A stretch of 64,000 nt of DNA from CAZHHH01 sp052400685. Lineage in GTDB: Bacteria > Bacteroidota > Bacteroidia > Bacteroidales > Marinilabiliaceae. Where the stretch lies: the NCBI GenBank assembly GCA_052400685.1, contig JBQTGJ010000004.1; one strand, written 5' to 3'. The number at the start of each line of letters is the position of its first letter. The stretch's first letter is position 1. Positions 53,384-62,627 of this stretch are shown here, one piece after another. The notes below the pieces were generated by a model. That model was not told where the DNA came from, did not search any database, and saw only the letters and a program-made list of their open reading frames with translations. The translations under genes were made by a program, and so were the position numbers.

Positions 53384-53685
53384 CCCTAACCTATTGACAA
53401 AAAAATGAAACTCCTTAACCCTTCTTCTTCAAAAAAAATACTGCTATCTTTAAAAATTGCTGAAACGTCTCTGTTCTTAAATTCGTTTCACCCTATCTCG
53501 GTCCTGTACATAAACTAAGGGTTAGGGGTTTGAAATATAAAGTTCAAATTCAAGACTTGCAAAGCCATAAAAATCAAGGCGTTTACTTTTCGTAAATGAC
53601 TGTTTTTATGACGAGCGTAACGAAAAAGTTGACTTTATAGACAAACACGATATATACAAACAACATTTTACGGCTGAACAATGCT
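53384..53685. other. Intergenic region containing a reverse element copy
   Basis: No gene. Mostly occupied by the reverse-oriented element at 53500-53648; the Usp start codon is 37 bp beyond it. Confidence 0.5.
53500..53648 (-). mobile_element. Reverse-oriented 149-bp MITE-like element
   Basis: Read on the minus strand it begins GTGTTTGTCTATAAAGTC and ends TTTATGTACAGGACC, very close to the 50945-51086 copy through the middle. Flanks TATCTC and GATATA do not match, so its target duplication is lost or mutated. Confidence 0.8.
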
Positions 53686-54504
53686 ATGCCTCTTTCTGCT
53701 GAAACAACGATTATTATTCCGTGCTGTAACGCATCAACCACAGATGCAATCAAACAGTATGGACTATTTATCGCCAAAGCTTTTGATGCCACCATCACCT
53801 TTCTGATTCCCGATGACGACAATTTATTGGCAGAACTGAAGCAAAAGCTTCACGAACAAATTTCGCCGTTCATTTCTGACCAAACATTTCGGTTTATTCA
53901 GTCTGACAGCCTCTCCCCGACGCAGTCAGTCATGGAAAAAAATCACAATAACGAGGAGGTGATAATGGTGATGTACCCTGAATTTCCACACCGGTTTCAA
54001 TCGCAAATAAAATGGATCAACCGCAGCCGAAGGCTAAAGCTGCCATTCATTGTTTTACCACAATCATCACCAAAAGAATGGAAACCGCAACATGTAATCA
54101 TGCCCGTAAGCTACGACAAAAACGATAAAGAAGCTGCCATTTGGGTGTCGTACTGGGGGCGTTTTAACAACAGCCGCATTACGCTTTTAGCCGCCACGGA
54201 GAAATACCATGAGGCGGAAACCAATGTGGCACGAAATATCCTCTTCATCAAAAAACTATTTGAGAGTCTAAAGCTGACGTTTGAAATAAAAAAAGGAACC
54301 GCATCTTCCGCCCGGATAGCCGAAGAAGCGATTGAATCAGCTGCACAAGAAGGAAATAGCCTGGTTGCTATAACAACCACAAAATATTACAGTATAACCG
54401 ACTATTTCATGGGCCCCAAAGAACTTCATCTTATCAAAAACGAACAACAGGTGCCCATTTTTTGTATCAACCCACGCAAAGACCTATACGTGCTGTGCCG
54501 ATAA
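53686..54504 (+). CDS. Universal stress protein-like, two-domain
   Basis: 272-residue soluble protein with two weak UspA-like folds: TTIIIPCCNASTTDAIKQYGLFIAKAFDATITFL at the start of the first and QHVIMPVSYDKNDKEAAIWVSYWG at the start of the second (about residue 132). The C-terminal part contains GNSLVAITTTKYYSITDYFMGPKELHLI then VPIFCINP, like the ATP-binding Usp loop. It lies 55 bp before a CPA2 antiporter whose own C-terminus is Usp-like, so a regulatory link is plausible. Family assignment is moderately secure. Confidence 0.72.
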   Translation: MPLSAETTIIIPCCNASTTDAIKQYGLFIAKAFDATITFLIPDDDNLLAELKQKLHEQISPFISDQTFRFIQSDSLSPTQSVMEKNHNNEEVIMVMYPEFPHRFQSQIKWINRSRRLKLPFIVLPQSSPKEWKPQHVIMPVSYDKNDKEAAIWVSYWGRFNNSRITLLAATEKYHEAETNVARNILFIKKLFESLKLTFEIKKGTASSARIAEEAIESAAQEGNSLVAITTTKYYSITDYFMGPKELHLIKNEQQVPIFCINPRKDLYVLCR

Positions 54505-54559
54505 CCTTTTAAAAGAAATTCTTTAGGATACTTTTATCAAAATTAAAAATCGAACAATT

Positions 54560-56650
54560 ATGATTTTGCTAAATATCTTTGAAACGACATTACCATTAAC
54601 AAATCCTACATTAAAATTTCTGGTAATACTGATAATAATTCTCTCAGCCCCTATTCTTTTAAACAGACTCAAAATTCCTCCGCTTCTTGGACTCATTATT
54701 GCAGGAGCGATAATAGGCCCTAATGGTTTTAATTTACTTTTACGTGATAGTGGTATTATTTTATCAGGCACAGCAGGATTGCTTTATATAATGTTCCTTG
54801 CCGGATTGGATATTAATATTACCGAATTCAAAAAAAACAGTTCAAAAAGCTTGTTATTTGGACTGTACACCTTTCTGATTCCTATGATATTAGGCTTTTT
54901 ATCAAGTTTCTACATTTTAAAACTATCCATACTATCATCTGTTTTGGTTGCCAGCATGTACGCATCTCATACATTAATTGCCTATCCGATATTAAACAAG
55001 TTGGGAGTTAATAAAAATCGTGCAGTAACGATTACCGTCGGCGGCACAATGATTACCGATACACTTGCTCTCTTAGTTCTTGCAATTATTGTTGGTATGA
55101 CAACCGGTGAAGTAAACTCAATGTTTTGGACTAAGTTATCGGTCTCAATTTTGGGCTTTGGGTTAATTATCATGTTCCTTTTTCCGATAATAGGCAGATG
55201 GTTTCTTAAACGTTACGAAGACAATACTTCCCAATACATTTTTATTCTTGTCATGGTTTTTCTTGGTGCAGAACTTGCCGAAGCTGCAGGAATCGAACCT
55301 ATTATCGGGGCTTTTTTATCTGGATTAGCCTTGAATCGATTAATCCCTTCTACTTCTCCATTGATGAATAGGATAGAATTTGTAGGAAATGCCATTTTCA
55401 TTCCGTTTTTCCTTATAGGGGTTGGAATGCTTGTTGACTACCGGGTATTCTTCAAAGATGCTGAAACCATAAAAGTTGCTGCTGTAATGACTATTATTGC
55501 AACATCTGCAAAATACATTGCGGCCTGGATTACACAAAAATCATTTAAATTTTCGTTGGATGAGCGTAGGTTAATATTTGGTCTGAGTAATGCACAAGCC
55601 GCTGCAACACTTGCTGCTGTAACGATTGGCTATAATGTTATTATAGGTGAACAAGCAAACGGGGACCCCATTCGTTTATTAAGTGAAAGTATTTTAAATG
55701 GAACAATTATAATGATACTTGTTACATGCACTATTGCTACTTTTTCAGCTCAAAGGGGTGGAAAAAATATCTCATTAAAAGAAGCGTCAATTATTAAAAA
55801 TAGTAACAGTGAAAATCCTGAAAAAATCTTAATACCGATTAGTAATCCTGATACAATTGAAGAGTTAATTAATTTAAGTACAATCATCATATCAAAAAAT
55901 AATAAGAAAAAGTTATATGCCCTTAATATTATAAACAATGACACATCTGACCCGGATGCAAATGAAAAAGCCAATAAACTGCTTGACAAAGCTGAATTTA
56001 CCGCAGCATCAATTGATCTAAAATTAAATAAACTATTGAGATATGATATCAATATTTCAAATGGAATTTCAGGGGTTATAAAAGAACATTACATAACAGA
56101 TTTAATTTTAGGTCTTCACATAAAAACGGGAATATCAGAATCATTTATGGGCAATCTGATTGATGGCATATTATCAAAATGTAACACTACAACTTTTGTG
56201 TATAAACCTGTACAGCCAATTTCTACCATCAAAAGACATATTATCATCGTGCCGCCTGATGCAGAACAAGTTATTGGGTTCCCATTCTGGCTTTCAAAAA
56301 TTTTGAACATTTCTAAAAACACAGGTTCAAAACTGATTTTTTATGCGGCAGAACCAACTATCAGATTAATAAAGAATATTCTGGCGAAACATTTAATTGA
56401 GGCGGATTTCAAAATCTTTGATGACTGGAACGATTTCAGCATTATTTCAAATGATGCAAAAATGGATGATAACTTAATAATTGTTTTGAGCCGCATCAAC
56501 AAACCTTCATACAATGAAAATATGACAAAAATACCCGAATACCTCGACAAACTATTTCAATCCAACAGTTTCATCCTCATATACCCAATGCAAATTGGCG
56601 TTAAAGACAATGAAACAATCGACTTGTACAATCCAGCCATAACACATTAA
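54560..56650 (+). CDS. CPA2 cation:proton antiporter with C-terminal Usp-like domain
   Basis: 696-residue membrane protein. The first about 390 residues hold 12-13 hydrophobic segments with the CPA2/KefB-like pattern: ILLNRLKIPPLLGLIIAGAIIGPNG, FLAGLDINITEFKKN, GTMITDTLALLVLAIIVG, AAGIEPIIGAFLSGLALNRLIP, FIPFFLIGVGMLVDYRVF. The rest is a soluble region (about 420-690) with Usp-like alternation (LIPISNPDTIEELINLS, HIIIVPPDAEQVIGFPFWLS). It exchanges Na+ or K+ for H+ and the soluble part probably controls it. Follows the Usp gene in the same direction. It is somewhat AT-richer than its neighbours. Confidence 0.9.
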   Translation: MILLNIFETTLPLTNPTLKFLVILIIILSAPILLNRLKIPPLLGLIIAGAIIGPNGFNLLLRDSGIILSGTAGLLYIMFLAGLDINITEFKKNSSKSLLFGLYTFLIPMILGFLSSFYILKLSILSSVLVASMYASHTLIAYPILNKLGVNKNRAVTITVGGTMITDTLALLVLAIIVGMTTGEVNSMFWTKLSVSILGFGLIIMFLFPIIGRWFLKRYEDNTSQYIFILVMVFLGAELAEAAGIEPIIGAFLSGLALNRLIPSTSPLMNRIEFVGNAIFIPFFLIGVGMLVDYRVFFKDAETIKVAAVMTIIATSAKYIAAWITQKSFKFSLDERRLIFGLSNAQAAATLAAVTIGYNVIIGEQANGDPIRLLSESILNGTIIMILVTCTIATFSAQRGGKNISLKEASIIKNSNSENPEKILIPISNPDTIEELINLSTIIISKNNKKKLYALNIINNDTSDPDANEKANKLLDKAEFTAASIDLKLNKLLRYDINISNGISGVIKEHYITDLILGLHIKTGISESFMGNLIDGILSKCNTTTFVYKPVQPISTIKRHIIIVPPDAEQVIGFPFWLSKILNISKNTGSKLIFYAAEPTIRLIKNILAKHLIEADFKIFDDWNDFSIISNDAKMDDNLIIVLSRINKPSYNENMTKIPEYLDKLFQSNSFILIYPMQIGVKDNETIDLYNPAITH

Positions 56651-57035
56651 AAATCAATATCGTCCGCTAAAAAACAAATACTCCATTTAAGGGCTCGTAG
56701 GCATAGATTTTTTCCTAAGCATAAAATATAAATTTCGTAGGCATAGAATTTTTTTTCGTAAGCATGAAATTTAAATTTCGTAGGCATAGATTTTATTCTC
56801 CTAAGGTTAAACATAAAATTTTAATTCACCTCCATTGCTACATTTCATTTCAATGGCAAACACGTTTTTACAACATCATCATACGCAATAGCCAATCATT
56901 TCAAAATAGATCATCAATAATCCCGAAAAATGGTATAATGACAGTTCCGTCCAGGTTATTATCCTGTAGCTAAAGACTGACAGTAATAATGGAATTAATT
57001 CAAATTTTCCCAACTTTGCAACAAATCTTAAAGAT
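56651..57035. other. Intergenic region with a 21-22 bp periodic array
   Basis: Begins with a 45-bp segment (56651-56696) about 80% identical to 8161-8205, then the CGTAGGCATAGA array (56694-56812), then unremarkable sequence. Near the AlbA_2-type start is CAACTTTG (57011-57018), one base off the TAnnTTTG consensus. Confidence 0.5.
56694..56812. repeat. Alternating CGTAGGCATAGA / CNTAAGCATAAAA array with 21-22 bp period
   Basis: Type A cores (CGTAGGCATAGA) start at 56696, 56736 and 56779; type B cores (CCTAAGCATAAA or CGTAAGCATGAA) at 56714 and 56757; a decayed B-like core (CCTAAGGTTAAA) at 56800. Spacings are 18, 22, 21, 22 and 21 bp. Spacers are runs of T and A. Confidence 0.8.
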
Positions 57036-57683
57036 GTGGAAAAGACGCTTAGAGACCTTATTGCCGAAGGCGAACACCAGACTCAGGATTTTAAATACGC
57101 CATTAACGATTCCAAAAAGATAGCCCGGTCGTTGGCCGCATTTGCCAATACCGACGGTGGACGCCTTTTAGTTGGGGTAAAAGACAACGGACGGGTATCG
57201 GGAGTGTCCTCCGATGAGGAGTATTACATGATTGAGGCCGCAGCAAATATGTACTGCAAACCCCCTGTCTCGTTCAAAACAAATACCTGGAACGAAGAAG
57301 GGAAAACAGTGCTTGAAGTCATCGTTCCCAAAAGTCCCGACAAACCTCATAAAGCGCCCACCAAAGAAGGCGCCTACAAAGTTTATGTCAGAGTTAACGA
57401 CCAAAACCTTCTGGCCAATGGTGTATTATTGAAAGTGTGGGCCCGCCAGAAAAAAAAGGAAGGCACCCTGCTCAAGCTTACGCAAGCCGAGAACAAGCTA
57501 TTGTCTTATTTATCAGAACACGAAACCATTACCATGAGTAAATTTCAAAAACTGGCCGGCATCAACCGCTGGCTGGCCGAAAAAATCGTGGTCAACCTGA
57601 TCGTTATTGATGTCATTACAATGCAACTAAGCGAAAAGCAATGTCTTTACAAACTAAAAAAGAAAGCAACAAAAAATGTTTGA
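57036..57683 (+). CDS. AlbA_2 / Schlafen-type ATP-binding domain protein
   Basis: 215-residue protein starting at GTG (57036); an ATG two bases earlier is out of frame. The AlbA_2 domain (PF04326) covers about residues 5-130: LIAEGEHQTQDFKYAINDSKKIARSLAAFANTDGGRLLVGVKDNGRVSGV with the conserved Phe/Glu-type start and GGxLLxGVxD loop, then EGKTVLEVIVPKSPDKPHKA. The C-terminus has a winged-helix-like KLLSYLSEHETITMSKFQKLAGINRWLAEKIV. The stop codon overlaps hrpB by 8 bp. Role unknown; a regulatory or nucleic-acid-linked role with HrpB is an inference. Confidence 0.82.
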   Translation: MEKTLRDLIAEGEHQTQDFKYAINDSKKIARSLAAFANTDGGRLLVGVKDNGRVSGVSSDEEYYMIEAAANMYCKPPVSFKTNTWNEEGKTVLEVIVPKSPDKPHKAPTKEGAYKVYVRVNDQNLLANGVLLKVWARQKKKEGTLLKLTQAENKLLSYLSEHETITMSKFQKLAGINRWLAEKIVVNLIVIDVITMQLSEKQCLYKLKKKATKNV

Positions 57684-60198
57684 CTATAGCACCATTCCTC
57701 TTCCAATAAAAGAGATCATCCCACAGATACAAACAACGCTTCAGTCAGAAAACACGCTTATCATAAGTGCCCCTCCAGGCGCAGGAAAAAGCACATTACT
57801 ACCGCTCGCCCTGCTGAATGAGTCATGGTTGAAACACAAAAAAATAATCATGCTAGAGCCCCGTCGTCTGGCAGCCCGCACCATCGCCAGCCGCATGGCA
57901 TCATTGATGGGTGAAAAAGTAGGACAAACCATTGGCTACCGAATCCGTTTCGACACTAAAATCAGCTCAGCCACCCGCATTGAAGTGGTTACCGAAGGTA
58001 TCCTGACCCGCATGCTGCAATCAGACAACGCACTTGAAAACGTGGGATTGGTTCTTTTTGATGAATTTCACGAACGCAGCATCTTTGCCGATGTAGCCCT
58101 GGTATTGTGCCGGGAAACGCAACAGGTGCTACGTCCGGATTTACGCATGGTGATCATGTCGGCCACTCTCGATATGACACCATTGACACAAACGCTGAAC
58201 GCGCCCGTCATTGAAAGCAAAGGCAAGATGTTCCCCGTCGACATAATACATACGGGTCAGCACGATCCAATGCTGATTCCGGAAATGATGGCTCAGGTCA
58301 TTGCCAAAGCCGCCAATAATGATCAGGGCGACATTCTGGCCTTTCTGCCCGGCGAGGCGGAAATAAGACGCTGCGAAGCCATTCTAAAAAAAACATTAAC
58401 GTCTTTTGCCATTCACCCACTTTACGGACAACTGCCCCCTGCGGCGCAAACAGCTGCAATATTACCCGGTAAAGACGGCCGCCGTAAAATCGTTCTGGCT
58501 ACGTCCATCGCCGAGACAAGTCTCACCATCGAAGGGGTTTCAATAGTGGTAGATAGCGGTTATAGCCGCACCCAGCGTTTTGATCCTTCAACGGGCTTAT
58601 CGCGTCTGGTAACCATAGAAATAACGCTTGATGCTGCCGATCAAAGAGCAGGACGGGCCGGCCGATTGGCCCCCGGTAAATGCTACCGTATGTGGAGCAT
58701 GGCCGACGAAAGCCGTATGTCTTCGCATCGCCTGCCTGAAATCATGGAATCAGATCTGAGCTCTATGATGCTTGATATGGCACAATGGGGGATCTCCGAT
58801 GTTTACAGTCTCTGCTGGCCCACCCCTCCACCAACAGCGCACATTGCCCAGGCACTGGACGCACTGCATCAGATTGATGCGCTTAACAACAACAAAATCA
58901 CACCTCACGGCAAAGCCATTGCTGCCCTGCCTTGTCATCCACGTCTGGCCCACATGCTTCTCATGGCCAAAGAATCGGGTCAGCTGGCTTTGGCGACCGA
59001 TTTGGCTGCCATACTCGAAGAACGTGATCCAATGCCCCGCGAAACAGGAATTGACATTAACCTGCGCATTGAAGAACTTCGGCGTCAACGACGGGAAAAA
59101 CGCAATGGAAAAGGCTGGAACCGCATCATTAAAGTGGCTGACTCATACCGCCATCTGTTTAACGCAAAAGAAGATAACGGCACTTTTGATGCCTACGATA
59201 CCGGTTTGCTGCTAGTGCATGCCTATCCCGAACGAATAGCTTCGGCGCGCCCCGGCAATAATGCGCGTTTTCAACTCTCCAACGGCAGTTATGCCATGGC
59301 CGCTCACACCGACGATCTGGCACACGAATCGTGGCTGGCAATCGCTCATTTGGATGCCCGTGACGGGAATGGCAAAATTTTTCTGGCAGCCCCCCTCAAC
59401 CCAAAAGACCTGTTGCCCATGGTTAAAACCGTTGAAAATATAGAATGGGACACCCGCAAAGGCGGGCTCTCAGCCAGCACCGACCTTCGCATTGGAAGCA
59501 TTGTTTTACAATCCAAACCACTTGAAAATCCGGATCACGAAAAGGTTGTCGACGCCATCTGCAAGCTCATAAGAAAAAATGGCTCGCTCCTGTTGGACTT
59601 CAACGAGGAGGTACAGCAATGGCAAAACCGCGTTCTCAGCCTCAGAAAATGGCGCCCCGATGAAAACTGGCCCGACGTGTCGACGGATACATTGCTGGCA
59701 ACAAACCATGAATGGCTGCCACCTTATCTTAACAACGTCAAAAAAAATGAAGATTTAAAACAGATTAACATCAAAGACGTTTTGCACTTTCATCTCGATG
59801 CAAAAAAACAATCTCAGCTAAAAGCACTGGCTCCTGAAAAAATAACCGTACCAAGCGGCTCACAAATAAGACTGCAATACCAACCCGATGGTTCAACGCC
59901 GTTACTGGCTGTAAGACTACAGGAAATGTTCGGACTGGCCGACACCCCGCGTGTAAATGAAGGCACCATTCCTGTGTTACTACACTTACTATCGCCGGGC
60001 TACAAACCGGTGCAGATAACTGCCGATCTTAAAAGCTTTTGGAACGACGCATACTTTGAGGTACGTAAAGAGCTTAAAAACCGCTATCCCAAACATGTAT
60101 GGCCCGATGATCCGTGGACAGAAAAAGCCATTAGAGGGACCAAAAGGCAAGCCAACCGGGCTGGTGCATGTAAGCATCCCCCACAGTCTGAAAAATAA
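57676..60198 (+). CDS. hrpB: HrpB, DEAH-box RNA helicase family ATPase
   Basis: 840-residue helicase. Motifs: SAPPGAGKST (Walker A, residues 31-40), PRRLAAR (Ia), VTEGILTRML (Ib), LFDEFHERS (DExH, II), MSATLD (III), LAFLPGEAEI (IV), ATSIAETSLTIEGV (V) and DQRAGRAGRLAPGKCYR (VI), followed by the long HrpB C-terminal region ending in YPKHVWPDDPWTEKA. Length is normal for HrpB. Function in RNA metabolism is poorly known even in E. coli. Overlaps the AlbA_2-type gene by 8 bp; convergent with the GH3 gene. Confidence 0.95.
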   Translation: MFDYSTIPLPIKEIIPQIQTTLQSENTLIISAPPGAGKSTLLPLALLNESWLKHKKIIMLEPRRLAARTIASRMASLMGEKVGQTIGYRIRFDTKISSATRIEVVTEGILTRMLQSDNALENVGLVLFDEFHERSIFADVALVLCRETQQVLRPDLRMVIMSATLDMTPLTQTLNAPVIESKGKMFPVDIIHTGQHDPMLIPEMMAQVIAKAANNDQGDILAFLPGEAEIRRCEAILKKTLTSFAIHPLYGQLPPAAQTAAILPGKDGRRKIVLATSIAETSLTIEGVSIVVDSGYSRTQRFDPSTGLSRLVTIEITLDAADQRAGRAGRLAPGKCYRMWSMADESRMSSHRLPEIMESDLSSMMLDMAQWGISDVYSLCWPTPPPTAHIAQALDALHQIDALNNNKITPHGKAIAALPCHPRLAHMLLMAKESGQLALATDLAAILEERDPMPRETGIDINLRIEELRRQRREKRNGKGWNRIIKVADSYRHLFNAKEDNGTFDAYDTGLLLVHAYPERIASARPGNNARFQLSNGSYAMAAHTDDLAHESWLAIAHLDARDGNGKIFLAAPLNPKDLLPMVKTVENIEWDTRKGGLSASTDLRIGSIVLQSKPLENPDHEKVVDAICKLIRKNGSLLLDFNEEVQQWQNRVLSLRKWRPDENWPDVSTDTLLATNHEWLPPYLNNVKKNEDLKQINIKDVLHFHLDAKKQSQLKALAPEKITVPSGSQIRLQYQPDGSTPLLAVRLQEMFGLADTPRVNEGTIPVLLHLLSPGYKPVQITADLKSFWNDAYFEVRKELKNRYPKHVWPDDPWTEKAIRGTKRQANRAGACKHPPQSEK

Positions 60199-60216
60199 AC
60201 GACATGGTTCAAATTC

Positions 60217-61932
60217 CTAGCGAATATTAATTCCGGCACCCACTTCACCCCAACCTTTCACACTCACAGGAAGCTTCCCGGTTGCGCCAATATCGCCTGA
60301 AACAAATCGGATAAAACTTTCCAACGCGTGGCTATTACTTTGATAACTCAAAATTACGCCACCAGCAGTATTAAGTTCCATCCAGTCGGACAAATAGTAT
60401 GGATTACTCATAAATAAAACAAGCGCATCCTGATTTAACAGTTTATTAAGCCGCTCTTTCTGCGCAAAATGCGCAGTCTTCCGTCCCCATGAACCATCGG
60501 CCACGATCAACACCCGCTTTTTAAATTCAGACAGCCGTTTCACTGCGGCATCAAAACTGTCGGCATTGTTAAGAGGAATATTTATAATAGTTCCTTTAAA
60601 GGCCTGGTTCAATTGACCAGAAAAGACGTCATCACCACCTATCAGCGCATAAGCTGTATTCTTATCGTCAACAAAAAGATGGGTTGTGTCAAACTTCAGG
60701 ACTGTTAACGCCGCGTCATAAAGCTGTCGGTTTAAAAGCGCCACCTCCGAACGGTTAACTGTCGCCAAAATATTTTCGGATGATACAATGCTATCACGAT
60801 GCACCTGCGTTAGCCAATACTTAAAAGCCAATGCCCGACGCACCTTTTCACGAATATAGGATGCAGTCATCATACTGTCAGCAACAGCCGTCATAACCGC
60901 ATCAATAGCGCCCGGTAAATCCTCTGTAAATTCAACAATATCGTTACCAGCCATCAAAGCCAACGCATCCACGCGCCCCGGGTGCCCCATCACCTTAGCG
61001 CCCTGCATGTTCATGGCATCGGTAATTACCAAACCTTTAAATCCCATGTCAAGCCGCAATAAATCGTTTATTGAAGCCTTCGAAAAACTGGTGGGGACGC
61101 CTTTCTTTGGTTCAATGGCCGGCACTTCGAGATGCGCCGTCATAACAGCCCACAGGCCGGCATTAATCATTGCCCGAAAAGGTTTTAAGTCGACCTGATT
61201 AAGCGTCTCCAACGAATGATTAACCACCGGCAACGAATAATGAGAATCGGCATTGGTATCACCATGCCCCGGGAAATGCTTCCCCACAGCCATAACACCT
61301 CCATCCTGCAATCCTTTCATATAAGCCACCGCCTTACGAGCAACATTGTCGGGATCTTCACCAAAAGAACGCATTCCAATGACCGGATTATGTGGATTAC
61401 TATTCACATCAGCCACTGGCGCCATATTAACCTGAATACCTGCCGAACGCAATTGATGCGCAATTTCCAACCCCATCCTGAAAATAAGGCTATCGTCCTG
61501 AATGGCACCCAGCGTCATCGATTTGGGAAATGCCAACACTTCGGGCATGCGCATAGACAAGCCTGTTTCGCCATCAATGGATACCATCAACGGAACTTTA
61601 CAAACAGCCTGCATCTGATCAATCACTTCACCAGCCTTTTGCAACGACATCTTCATCAGAAGAAGGCCGCCCGGCTGATTGGTTATAACAAGCTCTTTTA
61701 AGCGATTGTAATGCGATGCATTATCGGGCTCTTCCACCGTTAGCCAAAACAACTGGGCAATTTGTTCCTTCCATGACATCACCGACATCACCGAGTCGGC
61801 CCATGCCGTTCCTGTTTCAAGGATGCTATCAACGGTAACAGGCTTTTCCCGTACCGATCCGTTTGTAACAACCGGCCGACAGGCACCCAGAACCAATAAG
61901 GAAAAGGCAATTAATGCAACCAACAATTTCAT
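60217..61932 (-). CDS. GH3 family glycoside hydrolase lipoprotein (NagZ-like beta-N-acetylhexosaminidase)
   Basis: 571-residue enzyme. Lipoprotein signal with Cys-18 (LVLGAC). The NagZ motif KHFPGHGDTNADSH is at residues 218-231 with the Asp-His dyad (Asp-229, His-231), and Asp-305 in VITDAMNMQGA is the nucleophile. Up to about residue 380 is the barrel; the rest resembles the GH3 C-domain, no beta-lactamase module is attached. A role in muropeptide or chitin-like glycan turnover at the outer membrane is likely. The start codon is in the first of three tandem leader repeats (61927-62216). Confidence 0.92.
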   Translation of the reverse strand: MKLLVALIAFSLLVLGACRPVVTNGSVREKPVTVDSILETGTAWADSVMSVMSWKEQIAQLFWLTVEEPDNASHYNRLKELVITNQPGGLLLMKMSLQKAGEVIDQMQAVCKVPLMVSIDGETGLSMRMPEVLAFPKSMTLGAIQDDSLIFRMGLEIAHQLRSAGIQVNMAPVADVNSNPHNPVIGMRSFGEDPDNVARKAVAYMKGLQDGGVMAVGKHFPGHGDTNADSHYSLPVVNHSLETLNQVDLKPFRAMINAGLWAVMTAHLEVPAIEPKKGVPTSFSKASINDLLRLDMGFKGLVITDAMNMQGAKVMGHPGRVDALALMAGNDIVEFTEDLPGAIDAVMTAVADSMMTASYIREKVRRALAFKYWLTQVHRDSIVSSENILATVNRSEVALLNRQLYDAALTVLKFDTTHLFVDDKNTAYALIGGDDVFSGQLNQAFKGTIINIPLNNADSFDAAVKRLSEFKKRVLIVADGSWGRKTAHFAQKERLNKLLNQDALVLFMSNPYYLSDWMELNTAGGVILSYQSNSHALESFIRFVSGDIGATGKLPVSVKGWGEVGAGINIR

Positions 61933-62216
61933 ATGATTACAATTTATCTTTCAGTGGTCATATGGAACTCGCCTAGCTTAATCATCCACCTGTGTGTGAA
62001 CCGATTTCTCATGGCTCGTTTCATATGATTATAATTTGTTTTGGTTGTCAGATGGAACTCCCATGAAAATAATCATCCCCCAATGTAAGAATCAAAGATC
62101 AGCGAAGCTAATTCCTTTATCATGGTCGTTTCATGTGTTTATAATTTGTTTGTTAAGGTCACATGAAACTCACTGGAATAATCATCCTCCATTGTAAGAG
62201 TTTACGCTCATGCTCG
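61927..62216 (-). repeat. Three tandem leader repeats of 88-110 bp (family B, locus 2)
   Basis: Units at 61927-62018 (92 bp), 62019-62128 (110 bp, with an extra ATCAAAGATCAGCGAAGCTA insert) and 62129-62216 (88 bp). All begin TTTCATRTG.TTAYAATTT on the plus strand. The third unit is nearly identical in its first half to locus 1 unit 1 (TTTATAAT, TTGTTAAGGTCACATG). The first carries the GH3 start codon. Confidence 0.85.
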
Positions 62217-62236
62217 ATTCATAATACGACAATAAA

Positions 62237-62554
62237 TTAAGCCTCTCCTGCCGGTCCGCTAAAAGTCATGGGGATTCCACCCTGACCTTCTTCAATATTC
62301 TTGACGGGCCCGAATTGCTTTTCATAACGAACAATATTATCCTTCAACGCATTTAGCAGCCGTTTGGCATGTTCAGGCGTGAGCACAATACGAGATTTCA
62401 CCTGAGCCTTAGGTACACCTGGCATAATACGTACAAAATCTAATACGAATTCGGACGGCGAATGACTAATAATCGCCAGATTGGAATAAATCCCCTGACC
62501 AATTTCTTCGTTAAGCTCAATTTTAATCTGCTGTTTATTCTTATTCTCTTCCAT
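62237..62554 (-). CDS. DUF3467 protein
   Basis: 105-residue cytoplasmic protein of the DUF3467 family: KIELNEEIGQGIYSNLAIISHSPSEFVLDFVRIMPG then SRIVLTPEHAKRLLNALKDNIVRYEKQFG. The family is found in many bacteria; its function is unknown, and it has a small-fold resemblance to CTP/ATP-binding or chaperone-like proteins. In Bacteroidetes it often lies just after rpoC, as here. The start is put at 62554 because the -7 box at 62578-62585 would place the upstream ATG (62575) before transcription start. Confidence 0.9.
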   Translation of the reverse strand: MEENKNKQQIKIELNEEIGQGIYSNLAIISHSPSEFVLDFVRIMPGVPKAQVKSRIVLTPEHAKRLLNALKDNIVRYEKQFGPVKNIEEGQGGIPMTFSGPAGEA

Positions 62555-62577
62555 ATCTGTTTTTTTTGGTGTCACAA

Positions 62578-62585
62578 CAAAGATA
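62578..62585 (-). promoter_or_regulatory. -7 promoter box of the DUF3467 gene
   Basis: CAAAGATA reads TATCTTTG on the minus strand, the same octamer as at the men promoter. It is 24 bp from the chosen start. Confidence 0.6.
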
Positions 62586-62627
62586 TAGATTTAGTAGAAC
62601 TTTGGAAGTCACTTAAGCGAAAGAACA

